Source: UBA8389 sp035719105 (GTDB lineage Bacteria > Bacteroidota > Bacteroidia > Bacteroidales > UBA1402). From it: DNA of 64,000 nt. Below are positions 18,433 to 27,445 of the stretch, one piece after another (position 1 is the first letter of the stretch; each line of letters begins with the position of its first letter). The notes under the pieces are model-generated. The model searched no databases and was not told where the DNA came from. It saw only the letters and a list, made by a program, of their open reading frames with translations. The stretch lies in assembly GCA_035719105.1 (NCBI GenBank), contig DASTGN010000008.1, positions 124,001 through 188,000 on the forward strand. The letters run 5' to 3'. The translations under genes and the position numbers were made by a program.

Positions 18433-20496
18433 ATGGACAATCTTCTTATGAAAAATCCTTTTATTCAACTCTTGGCCACCGCGCTGGTTTTGCTTGCAGG
18501 AATGACCTCTTGCAACACCGCATCTAAAACTCATGGGCCCGATGCGTTGGCAATGCACATTGATACTACGATCGTGCCCGGTGATGATTTCTTTGCATAT
18601 GCCAATGGCGCTTGGTTCAAACAAAATCCGATTCCAGCCAGCGAACAAAGCAATGGCATTTTTCAGTTGGTACAGGACACCATTAATGCTCAGATTCGCC
18701 AGATTTGCGAGAAATCAGCGGCTGAAAGCAATGCTCCAAATGGAAGCAACAAACAGAAAATCGGCGACTTTTTTTATTCGGGTATGGATAGTGCCTTGCT
18801 AAATAAAAAGGGAATAAGCGACCTGAAAGTCGAATTGGATCGAATCGATCAACTGTCAGATCTGAAGGGCATTATAAAAGAAGCCGCCTTTATTCATATG
18901 GTTTCAAGCGCCCCGCTTTTCAATTTTTGGGTATCACAAGACGATAAGAACAGCAGCAAATACCAAGTTTTCGTTCATCAAGGTGGATTAAGTTTACCGG
19001 ATCGCGCCTATTATTTTGACACCGATGCACGTACCAAGTCCATTCGCTCTAACTTCGTGCTTCATGTAGGCAAAATGTATGAAATCATGGGTTATGCTCC
19101 ATTGCAAGCCAAATCGGCAGCAAACAAACTCATGGAAATGGAAACGGCCCTAGCTAAGGTTTCGCGAAAACGGGAAGATCTGCGCGACCCATTCGCCAAT
19201 TATCATAAAATGACTTTCACTTCCTTAAAGAAAATGACACCCAACATCGATTGGGATCTTTTTCTGAACCATGTCGGTTTGACAAAAGCAGACACCGTCA
19301 TTGTGGGTCAGCCAGAATTCTTAACCGCTTTGAACAGTGCCTTTCAGAAATATTCCCAACTAGATTGGAAAAACTATTTGAAATTTCATTTATTGAATGG
19401 GTTAGCCGAATACATGGACGATCGGACTTACCAAGAAGACTTCAGCTTTTACTCAACCACCCTGCGCGGCATTCAGGAACCCAAACCTCGTTGGAAACGT
19501 GTGGTGGAAAAGACGGATGCCTCTTTAGGGGAACTTATAGGGCAAGTGTATGTGAAAGAATATTTACCTAAGGGAACCAAAGAAAAACTGCTTGAAATCG
19601 GGAATGCCATCAAAAGCGTTTTTGCCGAACGCATCAAGGGTTTGGACTGGATGAGTTCCACAACCAAGGAAAAAGCACTGAAAAAATTGGATGCCGTCAT
19701 TATGAAGGTTGGATATCCAGACAAATGGAAAGACCTGAGCAGTTTGCAAGTGGACCGAAATTCATATGTCCACAATGTGATGAACGCCAACAAGTGGAGC
19801 TTCCAATACATGATCAACAAATTCGGAAAACCGGTCGATCGGATGGAATGGGGTATGCAACCGCAAACGTACAATGCTTATTACAACCCATCCAACAACG
19901 AGATTGTGATTCCGGCTTGTAACATTACGGTTCCGGGTTACGAAGGGAAAATGGCAGATGACGCCATATTATATGCCATCATCGGAGGTTCTACGTTCGG
20001 TCACGAAATCACCCACGGTTTTGACGACCAAGGTTGTAAATTTGATGCGGCGGGCAATCTGTGCAACTGGTGGACCAGCGAAGACAGTTCCAAGTTCAGC
20101 CAAAAAACCAAAATGATCGTGGAACAATACAACGAATACGTCGTGGTTGACAAACTTCATATCAACGGCGCGCTCACACAGGGAGAGAACATTGCCGACC
20201 TGGGTGGTGTTGTGATGGGTTATGAGGCATTCAAGAAAACCAAACAATTCAAAGAAAATCAGATTATTGCTGGTCTCAACCCCAATCAACGGTACTTTTT
20301 AGGATACGCATTGGCCTGGATGATGAACATTCGACCAGAAGCCTTGGCCAACCAAGTAAAAAGTGACGAACATTCTCCGGCCAAGTACCGCATTATCGGG
20401 CCATTATCAAACATTCCTGAATTCTTTGAAACATTCAACGTCAAAGCCGGAAACAAGATGTATCGACCTGACAACAAATTAGTAAAAATCTGGTAA
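18433..20496 (+). CDS. pepO: M13 family zinc metallopeptidase (PepO/neprilysin type), lipoprotein
   Basis: A 687-residue peptidase. The N-terminus is a lipoprotein signal ending in GMTSC (about residue 27), so it is membrane-anchored and faces the periplasm or surface. The M13 N-terminal helical domain spans about 50-430. The catalytic zinc site is HEITH at 524-528, with the third ligand in ENIADLGG (Glu585). The C-terminus ends KIW, where M13 enzymes usually have CxVW. Family length (about 670-700) matches. These enzymes cleave oligopeptides under about 40 residues. It is divergent from the sugar porter gene and convergent with the M23 gene (4 bp between stops). An alternative ATG at 18448 would still keep the signal peptide. 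Confidence 0.95.
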   Translation: MDNLLMKNPFIQLLATALVLLAGMTSCNTASKTHGPDALAMHIDTTIVPGDDFFAYANGAWFKQNPIPASEQSNGIFQLVQDTINAQIRQICEKSAAESNAPNGSNKQKIGDFFYSGMDSALLNKKGISDLKVELDRIDQLSDLKGIIKEAAFIHMVSSAPLFNFWVSQDDKNSSKYQVFVHQGGLSLPDRAYYFDTDARTKSIRSNFVLHVGKMYEIMGYAPLQAKSAANKLMEMETALAKVSRKREDLRDPFANYHKMTFTSLKKMTPNIDWDLFLNHVGLTKADTVIVGQPEFLTALNSAFQKYSQLDWKNYLKFHLLNGLAEYMDDRTYQEDFSFYSTTLRGIQEPKPRWKRVVEKTDASLGELIGQVYVKEYLPKGTKEKLLEIGNAIKSVFAERIKGLDWMSSTTKEKALKKLDAVIMKVGYPDKWKDLSSLQVDRNSYVHNVMNANKWSFQYMINKFGKPVDRMEWGMQPQTYNAYYNPSNNEIVIPACNITVPGYEGKMADDAILYAIIGGSTFGHEITHGFDDQGCKFDAAGNLCNWWTSEDSSKFSQKTKMIVEQYNEYVVVDKLHINGALTQGENIADLGGVVMGYEAFKKTKQFKENQIIAGLNPNQRYFLGYALAWMMNIRPEALANQVKSDEHSPAKYRIIGPLSNIPEFFETFNVKAGNKMYRPDNKLVKIW

Positions 20497-20500
20497 TGGC

Positions 20501-21208
20501 TTATTTGACCTTCAAACTCATACCAATTCTCAGGTTGGTGCCTTCCATCGAATTCAATTCTTGAAGTTGTTTGACGGTCGTATTAAAACGTTTGGAAAGG
20601 GAATATAACGTATCCCCTTTTCGAATGAAGACGACGTTATCGACCATAGGAGCTTCCGTGGCCAATTTGTCTTTCATGACTTCTTTTACTTCACAGTTTT
20701 TAAAATCAAAGTACTTCTCAGCGTTTTTAGCCACATGGTTGAATCGCAACTCGAAATGTAGATGATCGGTCGTGGCACGACCAGTTCGACCACCCAAACC
20801 AACCACTTGGCCTGCTTTGACACTGTCACCATTTTGAACGATGCATTTGCACAAATGTGAATAATAGGTTTCAATGTTGTTTGGATGTTTGATTATCACC
20901 AGATTACCATAACCGGAATAAGGACAAGCTTTGGTCACCAAACCGTCAAATGCAGCCCGAACAGTGTCACCGTGTTGAAGTTTAATATCAGTACCTGTAT
21001 GTAAACGCCTACCTCGATATCCAAAAGGGCTAATGACTTTACCTTTGATTGGTGCAAAATATTTTGAAAGAACCGAATCAGTTTGAAAGGAAATGATTTG
21101 ATCACTTATACCTGATTTATCAATATCAGCGGCATGACCTACAAATCGCATGCAGATCAACATGCCAATCACAAAAAAAAGTCTTGGAAAACGGAGTCTT
21201 TTGATCAT
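20501..21208 (-). CDS. M23 family metallopeptidase with LysM domain
   Basis: 235 residues from ATG 21208 (MIKRLRFPRLFF); the longer in-frame ORF begins with TTG and adds a non-signal-like stretch. A signal peptide or membrane anchor is followed by an M23 (LytM) domain with HTGTDIKLQHGD and HLHFELRF, giving intact HxxxD and HxH zinc ligands. A C-terminal LysM (GDTLYSLSKRFNTTVKQLQE) binds peptidoglycan. Role: cleavage of peptidoglycan cross-bridges or regulation of cell-wall growth. Single gene, convergent with the M13 peptidase. Confidence 0.93.
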   Translation of the reverse strand: MIKRLRFPRLFFVIGMLICMRFVGHAADIDKSGISDQIISFQTDSVLSKYFAPIKGKVISPFGYRGRRLHTGTDIKLQHGDTVRAAFDGLVTKACPYSGYGNLVIIKHPNNIETYYSHLCKCIVQNGDSVKAGQVVGLGGRTGRATTDHLHFELRFNHVAKNAEKYFDFKNCEVKEVMKDKLATEAPMVDNVVFIRKGDTLYSLSKRFNTTVKQLQELNSMEGTNLRIGMSLKVK

Positions 21209-21278
21209 TTTATTCGTATAAGTGACAATATTTCGATTTCTAGTATGGCCAAATTTAAACAAAATGACTTAAACCACG

Positions 21279-21305
21279 AAACCGTTTAAGGATCCTAAAC
21301 GGTTT
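21279..21305 (-). terminator. Terminator hairpin after the EamA gene
   Basis: A perfect 10-bp inverted repeat (arms 21279-21288 and 21296-21305, 7-nt loop) immediately after the stop of the EamA gene. The T run on the minus strand is interrupted, so efficiency is uncertain. On the plus strand the hairpin runs into TTTTT. Confidence 0.7.
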
Positions 21306-22253
21306 TTAACTTTCTGGTGAATGTACCTTTGAAGCTTGATTTACTCTTACAACTTCTATATCAGCCCTTGATTTGCTGCGAGTTACAATATAAACACCAG
21401 CGAATACGAGTACAGAGGCGACTACTTTCGTTACAGTCAATGTTCCGGTTCCTGTAAAGACTGCCAGTGCCGTTGCCACAATAGGCAAAACATAATTGTA
21501 CATAGCCTGAATGGTCGGTCGCAGCTTTTTCTGTGCCACCGGAATTAAGAAATAAGGTATAATCGTGGCAAAAACCAACACAAAGCCCAAGGACAACCAG
21601 TTTGGTGTACCAAGACCCATAAAATCAATCATCATGATGGAATTCAGACTGAAAGGAATGACGAGTAGCACTGCAAACAAGAACATCCATTTCATCACCG
21701 TTACGGGCGAATAACGTTGAGAAATCGGTTTGGTAACCACTAAAAACAAGGAATAGGCTGCGCTGCTGGCCAAGCACAACAAATCTCCCAACAAGCTGCT
21801 TTGTTTGTCAAGACCATGCAACGAAGTAATAATCAGAAAGATAGCGCCAACTCCCCCAATAATCACACCAAGGGTTTTCATCCAGGAAATTGGTTCCTTC
21901 AAAATCATGGCCGAAAAAATCATCGTCAGCATGGGTACGGTTGTAGAAATGATGGAAGCATCGATGGCAGAGGTTTTGGAAAGCCCCTGAACAAAAAGAA
22001 TCTGATTCAACATCAAACCCAAAACCGACCCCCCAAACAGGATCATCAAATCCCTTCGAGACACCTTTTCTGACTTCATAAACATGCTGATCAACCAAAA
22101 AACAGCTGCACCAGCCAAAAACCGTAAGGCATTGAGACCTACAGGGCTTATGGCACCATTCAACAAACCTTTGGAGATGACGAAATTCAGTCCGAAAAAA
22201 ACACTGGAGCAAAGAAGGGCGATGTGCCCCTGATATTGTTTCGTGGGATTCAT
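21306..22253 (-). CDS. EamA/DMT-family transporter
   Basis: A 315-residue inner-membrane protein with ten predicted helices in two EamA repeats (about 8-145 and 155-295). It opens with HIALLCSSVFFGLNFVISKG, the typical first EamA helix, and has the Pro/Gly-rich helix ends of drug/metabolite transporters. These proteins usually export amino acids or metabolites; the substrate is unknown. It is divergent from the pectate lyase gene with only 56 bp between starts. Confidence 0.9.
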   Translation of the reverse strand: MNPTKQYQGHIALLCSSVFFGLNFVISKGLLNGAISPVGLNALRFLAGAAVFWLISMFMKSEKVSRRDLMILFGGSVLGLMLNQILFVQGLSKTSAIDASIISTTVPMLTMIFSAMILKEPISWMKTLGVIIGGVGAIFLIITSLHGLDKQSSLLGDLLCLASSAAYSLFLVVTKPISQRYSPVTVMKWMFLFAVLLVIPFSLNSIMMIDFMGLGTPNWLSLGFVLVFATIIPYFLIPVAQKKLRPTIQAMYNYVLPIVATALAVFTGTGTLTVTKVVASVLVFAGVYIVTRSKSRADIEVVRVNQASKVHSPES

Positions 22254-22309
22254 TTTGTAGTTTTGATAACTTGACGTAAATTTAGGTATAATTTTCGAAC
22301 TCTTATGGT

Positions 22310-24433
22310 ATGAGAAAATGGATTAGAATATTACCAGTTCTGCTTGGTCTGCTACTACCCACCATTGTCCATTCAGAAATGACGCCAGCCTTTCCCGGTG
22401 CTGAAGGATTCGGACGGTATATCACCGGAGGTCGCGGTGGAACAGTTTACCATGTTACTTCACTTGCCGATGACGGCTCAGTGGGCACTTTTCGCTGGGC
22501 GCTCAACCAAGGTGGTAAAAGAACCATTGTTTTTGACATATCGGGAACCATCCATTTGGATACATCTTTGGCGATTACCAGCGGCAACGTCACCATCGCC
22601 GGTCAATCGGCTCCTGGGGATGGCATTTGCGTGGCCGATTTTCCGTTCACCATCAATGCAAGCAACGTCATCATCCGCTTCATGCGTTTTAGACTTGGGA
22701 ACCTCCGTGTCGCTTCGCATGAGGGCGATGGCTTAGGTGGAATGGATCAGCAAAACATCATCGTGGACCATTGTTCGGTTAGTTGGAGCATTGACGAATG
22801 TTGTTCGGTGTATGGAAATCAAAACCAAACGGTTCAATGGTGTATCGTATCACAAAGTCTTCGAAACGCAGGGCATGCGAAGGGTCCTCACGGCTATGGT
22901 GGCATATGGGGCGGAAGTGGTGCCAGTTTCCATCACAACTTATTGGCACATCACGACAGCCGAACACCGCGATTTGGACCACGTGCCGGAACTCAAACCG
23001 ATGAACGCATGGATATGCGCAACAATGTTATTTACAACTGGGCAGGTAATGGCTGTTACGGTGGTGAAGGCATGAACGTGAACATTGTGAACAATTATTA
23101 CAAACCCGGACCGGGAACCAAGCAAAAAAGCGAAGCCCTTCAATACCGTATCGCTGCAATCAACATCCGAACCATCGACTATTGCAACAACAATCCTTCT
23201 TTTGCCCCTATGCTTCACGTTTGGGGAAAATTCTATGCTCAGGGCAACTTGGTCGACGGTAATGCCGAAGTCACTGCAGATAATTGGACCAAAGGCATTT
23301 ACGCGCAGATTTCAAACGAAAGCAACGACTACTTGTACACACCGGTCACCAAGGATACTATGAAATTGGCTGCACCCATCGACTATATTTATACGACCAC
23401 TCACACACCTTCAGTCGCTTACGAAAAAGTGCTTCAATACGCCGGTGCTTCGTATTCGCGGGACTGGGTGGATTCTCTGATGGTCAGCGATACTCGCAAT
23501 GGAGTCGCCTCTCACACCGGAACCGGCATCGGCAATGTTTACGGCATCATCGACTCGCAACAGGACAACAAACCGGTCAATGCTCCTGCAGATTGGAATG
23601 CCTGGCCAGTTTTAAAGAGCACCCCATGCCCGCTCGACACAGATAGCGATGGCATGCCTGACAGCTGGGAAACGGCTAAGGGTCTGAATCCCAACAATGC
23701 ACTGGATAGAAACGTATTGGATAAAGATGGATTTACTATGTTGGAACTCTACTTGAATAGTCTGGTAGCTCCCATCATGATGAATGAGAATGAAAACGGA
23801 ACGCCCTCAGGAGCCGTTATTGATGACCTCAGCGGTATCTCTACCAAGGTAACCCTGAATTCAACCTTTTATATAGGTGCTGCAACAGCGCCCTCTCCCT
23901 GGGCTTTCAACGGCGGTTACTCAATCACCAACGCAGATACAAAGACCTATGCCACCGGAAGCGAACTGGGCGTTAAGTTCTCCAAAGGCGTTAAATTCAC
24001 AGTCAATCTACCAAGCGGAATCCAGGTAGACACAGTTAAATTCATTGGTTACGACAACTATGCTGGAACCGATTCCTACCTCAGCGAGCTGAATGGAACG
24101 ACGTATGCCAGTACCGATTACGTTTTCACACAGAAAACAGTATCAGGCACTTATGTCCTTTGCTCCCATGCCATTCCGTTCGCTACCCCGGCAACAGACT
24201 CTTTTACCTTCACGTTCGGAGGTAATCAAACCGTTTGTTCAATCATTCTTTCTATAAAATCGTATTCCGATATCAAACCAGTTTTCACTTCACTTGATCC
24301 GAACGAACAGGTCAATGTCTATGGCATTGACGGACGGATCATTCGTCCGAATGTGGCACGTAAACAAGCTGTCAATGGCCTACCCAAAGGCATTTTCATC
24401 GTGGACGGACAAAAAATTGCTGTAAGCAAATAA
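22310..24433 (+). CDS. Secreted pectate lyase, polysaccharide lyase family 1
   Basis: A 707-residue secreted protein. Signal peptide (1-22), then a PL1 right-handed beta-helix (about 25-400) opening with AFPGAEGFGRYITGGRGG, the hallmark of Bacteroidota PL1 enzymes. Catalytic-region motifs include DHCSVSWSIDE and HDSRTPRFGPRAG, the latter holding the PL1 catalytic arginine. A calcium-type linker follows (DTDSDGMPDSWE, about 441), then a beta-sandwich (about 490-655). The C-terminal VYGIDGRIIR and LPKGIFIVDGQKI resemble a sorting tail. It cleaves de-esterified homogalacturonan by beta-elimination. Together with the GH28 and rhamnose genes it supports pectin use. Confidence 0.92.
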   Translation: MRKWIRILPVLLGLLLPTIVHSEMTPAFPGAEGFGRYITGGRGGTVYHVTSLADDGSVGTFRWALNQGGKRTIVFDISGTIHLDTSLAITSGNVTIAGQSAPGDGICVADFPFTINASNVIIRFMRFRLGNLRVASHEGDGLGGMDQQNIIVDHCSVSWSIDECCSVYGNQNQTVQWCIVSQSLRNAGHAKGPHGYGGIWGGSGASFHHNLLAHHDSRTPRFGPRAGTQTDERMDMRNNVIYNWAGNGCYGGEGMNVNIVNNYYKPGPGTKQKSEALQYRIAAINIRTIDYCNNNPSFAPMLHVWGKFYAQGNLVDGNAEVTADNWTKGIYAQISNESNDYLYTPVTKDTMKLAAPIDYIYTTTHTPSVAYEKVLQYAGASYSRDWVDSLMVSDTRNGVASHTGTGIGNVYGIIDSQQDNKPVNAPADWNAWPVLKSTPCPLDTDSDGMPDSWETAKGLNPNNALDRNVLDKDGFTMLELYLNSLVAPIMMNENENGTPSGAVIDDLSGISTKVTLNSTFYIGAATAPSPWAFNGGYSITNADTKTYATGSELGVKFSKGVKFTVNLPSGIQVDTVKFIGYDNYAGTDSYLSELNGTTYASTDYVFTQKTVSGTYVLCSHAIPFATPATDSFTFTFGGNQTVCSIILSIKSYSDIKPVFTSLDPNEQVNVYGIDGRIIRPNVARKQAVNGLPKGIFIVDGQKIAVSK

Positions 24434-24445
24434 TACCTTTTTTTC

Positions 24446-24476
24446 TTTGATTTTCTTGGGTGGCATTCTAACTTCG
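24446..24476 (+). promoter_or_regulatory. Bacteroidota-type promoter for the three-repeat gene
   Basis: TTTG at 24446-24449, a 19-nt spacer and TAACTTCG at 24469-24476. This matches the -33/-7 layout with the canonical spacing and one change (C for T) in the -7 box. Predicted leader about 33 nt to the ATG at 24515. Confidence 0.65.
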
Positions 24477-24514
24477 TAATTGGTTCGATATTGAACCCAC
24501 CAAATTCGATTGCT

Positions 24515-25420
24515 ATGAAAAAACTGTTCACAGGCATGGCGTTATTTGTGTGCGCCATCTTTCAAGCGAATGCGCTGACTTATTCTGTAACTGTGCCTTC
24601 GGGTACCAATGAATGTTTCATTGCAGGTGAAATGAATGACTGGATTCATCAACCTATGATCAAAGTGGATGATACCCATTACTCGATTGAAATTAAAACC
24701 GCCAACTCAGCCCAAAAGTACAAATATTGCTCTGGACCTAGTTGGGGTTATGTAGAGAAGGCGGCGAATGGCTGGGATATCGAAAACAGGAATTACAACC
24801 CAAACGACATCGTAAAAGATTGGGCAGCCGTTTTCGATAAAAATGTACCGGACATTCTGCTTACTTATCAAGTGACTGTCCCTGAAGAAACTAAATGTTG
24901 TTACATCCTTGGAGGATGGGACGGGTGGAAAGAGGCAAAAGAAATGGACAAAGTGGATGACACGCATTATACCCTAACATTCTTGTCCAATAAAAGGTTG
25001 CTCTACAATTACTCCTCGGGGCCTGGCATCGGTTATATGGAAATGGATCCAGTTAAAAGGCAAGGTCGTGAAAATAGGCATTACTCCGAGAATGACGTGG
25101 TGAACAGATGGTCTTCCATCTATGATAAAGCATACCCCGATGCGGACATTACTTATACGGTAACCGTTCCAGTTGGAACCAATCATTGCTTTTTGGCTGG
25201 AGGTTGGGATGGTTGGAATCAATTTACTGAAATGAAAAAAGTAAACAGCACGACTTTCACGGTGACTTTTCGGTCGAATATTGCACAAAGGTATGTTTAC
25301 CTTTCGGGCGCCGATTGGAAATGGATGGAATTCAAACCCGATGTAAATGAACCCAACATTCGTTCGTATGCAACTAATGATGTCATTGAAAACTGGAATT
25401 CATTGAATATTCCTAAATAA
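24515..25420 (+). CDS. Secreted protein with three tandem carbohydrate-binding-like repeats
   Basis: 301 residues from ATG 24515; the TTG at 24491 is rejected because the ATG heads a clean signal peptide. After the signal (to about residue 20) come three repeats of about 94 residues. Each starts TY-V-TVP followed by a G-W motif (IAGEMNDW, ILGGWDGW, LAGGWDGW), then KVDDTHY/KVNSTTF and a final NDVV/NDVI-W motif. The G-x-W-x-x-W pattern recalls starch-binding E-set/CBM20-48-like folds, but I cannot place it in a named family. No catalytic motif is seen. It has its own promoter and is followed by a strong terminator, so it is monocistronic. A glycan-binding role is inferred from fold resemblance and the neighbouring pectate lyase. 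Confidence 0.8.
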   Translation: MKKLFTGMALFVCAIFQANALTYSVTVPSGTNECFIAGEMNDWIHQPMIKVDDTHYSIEIKTANSAQKYKYCSGPSWGYVEKAANGWDIENRNYNPNDIVKDWAAVFDKNVPDILLTYQVTVPEETKCCYILGGWDGWKEAKEMDKVDDTHYTLTFLSNKRLLYNYSSGPGIGYMEMDPVKRQGRENRHYSENDVVNRWSSIYDKAYPDADITYTVTVPVGTNHCFLAGGWDGWNQFTEMKKVNSTTFTVTFRSNIAQRYVYLSGADWKWMEFKPDVNEPNIRSYATNDVIENWNSLNIPK

Positions 25421-25447
25421 CGAAAAAGACTTTTTAAAACTTCTTAC

Positions 25448-25489
25448 AACACCTAGTTTCAATCGTATTGAGGCTGGGTGTTTTGTTTT
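25448..25489 (+). terminator. Intrinsic terminator after the three-repeat gene
   Basis: A 16-bp stem with G-U pairs and no mismatch (arms 25448-25463 and 25467-25482), 3-nt loop, then TTTTGTTTT. It is a strong rho-independent terminator. Confidence 0.88.
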
Positions 25490-25544
25490 AAGAATTCCAT
25501 AAAATCCTTACCTTCGTAGCCACACAACCATTCATTCACCAACC

Positions 25545-26543
25545 ATGAAACAACAAAACCGGGTCCTATTGTTCGCATTGTTAAGTATGCTTTGCTCCGT
25601 TTCCATTCTGGCACAAAATCCAGTTACAACGAATTCACCAGCCAAAATCCCTGGTAACGGTCTCTCGCATTTTGATTTCTTCTACGCCGGCGAAGCGAAA
25701 ACAGAAAACATGTACATCGTCCGAGATGGAAAAATTGCTTGGTCATACACTCATAATGCACCAAAGGGCGAAATCAGCGACGCTGTGATGCTCTCGAACG
25801 GCAACATCTTGTTTGCCCATCAATTCGGCATCACCGAAATTACTAAAGGCAAAAAAGTGGTCTGGAATTACGACGCACCCGAAGGAACTGAAATCCATAC
25901 AGCACAACCTATTGGAAAAAAATACGTTTTGTTTCTTCAAAACGGAAATCCTGCCAAACTGATTGTCATGAACAAGCAAACCAATGGGATCGTCAAAGAG
26001 CTCCAGATTCCGGTTGGAAATCCAACAAAAATCCACGGTCATTTCCGACATGCTCGCCTCACTAAAGCAGGCACCATCCTGGTTGCACACCTCGACATGG
26101 GCAAACTCTGTGAATACGATTCGAACGGAAAACAATTGATGAGCCTCGATGTTCCAGGCATTTGGTCAGCAGAAGAATTGGCGAATGGAAACATCCTGAT
26201 AACCAGTAGTAAAGTTGTTCGCGAAATGAATCGAAAACTCGAAACAGTTTGGGAATATTGGTTAAGTGAAGCCACTGGTTACAACCTGAAATCACCCCAA
26301 ACTTCGGTTCGCCTTAAAAATGGCAACACGCTAATTAGCAATTGGTTGAACCAATGGAGCGGCACCGATCAAGTCAATTCAAGCAACCTTCCCGTTCAGT
26401 TTGTCGAAGTCACTCCCGATAAGAACATCGTTTGGGCATTGCGCGAGTGGTCAGCCCCTTCAAACCTCGGACCATCCACCACCCTCATTCCGCTAGCTGA
26501 ACCCAGAACCACGGAGCACGTACATTTCGGAAATATTCGTTGA
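25545..26543 (+). CDS. Secreted beta-propeller protein (arylsulfotransferase/PQQ-like repeats), first of a pair
   Basis: 332 residues. The signal peptide ends near SILAQ (residue 24). The body is a propeller of repeated blades bearing an L-x-NGN-x-L motif: MLSNGNILFAH, ELANGNILITSS, RLKNGNTLISNW, with W-x-Y/W strand ends such as KVVWNYDAPEG and TVWEYWLSE. This pattern occurs in arylsulfotransferase-like and PQQ-like propellers of Bacteroidota. The His and Arg residues needed for sulfotransfer were not identified, so a catalytic role is not claimed. A promoter-like TACCTTCG lies at 25509-25516. The next gene, a paralogue, starts 1 bp after its stop, so they form a two-gene operon. Confidence 0.78.
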   Translation: MKQQNRVLLFALLSMLCSVSILAQNPVTTNSPAKIPGNGLSHFDFFYAGEAKTENMYIVRDGKIAWSYTHNAPKGEISDAVMLSNGNILFAHQFGITEITKGKKVVWNYDAPEGTEIHTAQPIGKKYVLFLQNGNPAKLIVMNKQTNGIVKELQIPVGNPTKIHGHFRHARLTKAGTILVAHLDMGKLCEYDSNGKQLMSLDVPGIWSAEELANGNILITSSKVVREMNRKLETVWEYWLSEATGYNLKSPQTSVRLKNGNTLISNWLNQWSGTDQVNSSNLPVQFVEVTPDKNIVWALREWSAPSNLGPSTTLIPLAEPRTTEHVHFGNIR

Positions 26544-26544
26544 A

Positions 26545-27408
26545 ATGAAAAGGACCCTATTTTTTCTCGCATGGATAACCATGTCCACCGTTTTTGGCCG
26601 GGAGGTCAAACACGCTTTCGCCTGCACCGATTATACGCAGGGTAAAGTCTTCATTTTCAACAACAAGAAGCAAATCATCTGGGAGTATCCAGCAGAAACC
26701 TGCAACGATCTTTGGGTTCTTCCCAACGGCAACCTCCTTTTTAACGATGGAAAAAGTGTCAAAGAGGTTTCCCGCGATAAGAAGATCGTTTGGGAATATC
26801 ATTCCGATTCAGAAATTTATGCCTGCCAACGCCTGCCCAACGGCAACACTTTTATTGGCGAATGCACGGCTGCCCGCTTGCTTGAAGTCAATCCAAAGGG
26901 TGTCGTAGTCAAAAACATCCGATTGCTACCCGACAGTGTAAAAGGGAACCACGGTTATATGCGCAATGCCCGAAAGTTGGCCAACGGCAACTACCTGGTT
27001 GCCCATTACAATTCCGATAAAATCTGTGAATACGATTCCACAGGTAGCTTAGTTTGGGAACTTCCAGTAACCGGCGGCCCCCACTCCGTGCTTCGTTTAC
27101 CCAACGGAAACACCTTGGTCGCCTGCACCGACCACAAAGGCGATCCCGGCATCGTTGAATTCAACCCTCAGAAACAAATCGTTTGGCAGGTCCGAAAAGA
27201 CGACCTCCCAGGCATCAGCCTCAAATTCGTCGCCGGTTTCCAAAAACTCCCCAACGGCAACATCCTCCTAACCAACTGGCTCGGTCACAACAACCTAGGC
27301 AAAGCCCCCCACGCCCTCGAAATCACCCCCGCCAAAAAAGTCGTCTGGATGTACAACGAACACGTTTTTGTTAAAACGATGTCGAGTATTTTTTTGATGG
27401 ATAAGTGA
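26545..27408 (+). CDS. Secreted beta-propeller protein, second of a pair
   Basis: 287 residues with a signal peptide (about 1-18). Propeller blades carry the same signature as its upstream neighbour, more regularly: VLPNGNLLFND, RLPNGNTFIGECT, KLANGNYLVAHY, RLPNGNTLVACT, KLPNGNILLTNW. The phrase LCEYDSNG in the first protein matches ICEYDSTG here, which shows common descent. Start ATG is 1 bp past the previous stop. The function is unknown; possible roles are ligand binding or a partner of the sulfatase that converges on it 37 bp downstream. C-rich codon use rises toward the 3' end. Confidence 0.78.
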   Translation: MKRTLFFLAWITMSTVFGREVKHAFACTDYTQGKVFIFNNKKQIIWEYPAETCNDLWVLPNGNLLFNDGKSVKEVSRDKKIVWEYHSDSEIYACQRLPNGNTFIGECTAARLLEVNPKGVVVKNIRLLPDSVKGNHGYMRNARKLANGNYLVAHYNSDKICEYDSTGSLVWELPVTGGPHSVLRLPNGNTLVACTDHKGDPGIVEFNPQKQIVWQVRKDDLPGISLKFVAGFQKLPNGNILLTNWLGHNNLGKAPHALEITPAKKVVWMYNEHVFVKTMSSIFLMDK

Positions 27409-27445
27409 TTACTCCACAACTCCTATTGCCCCAATTTATTTATAT

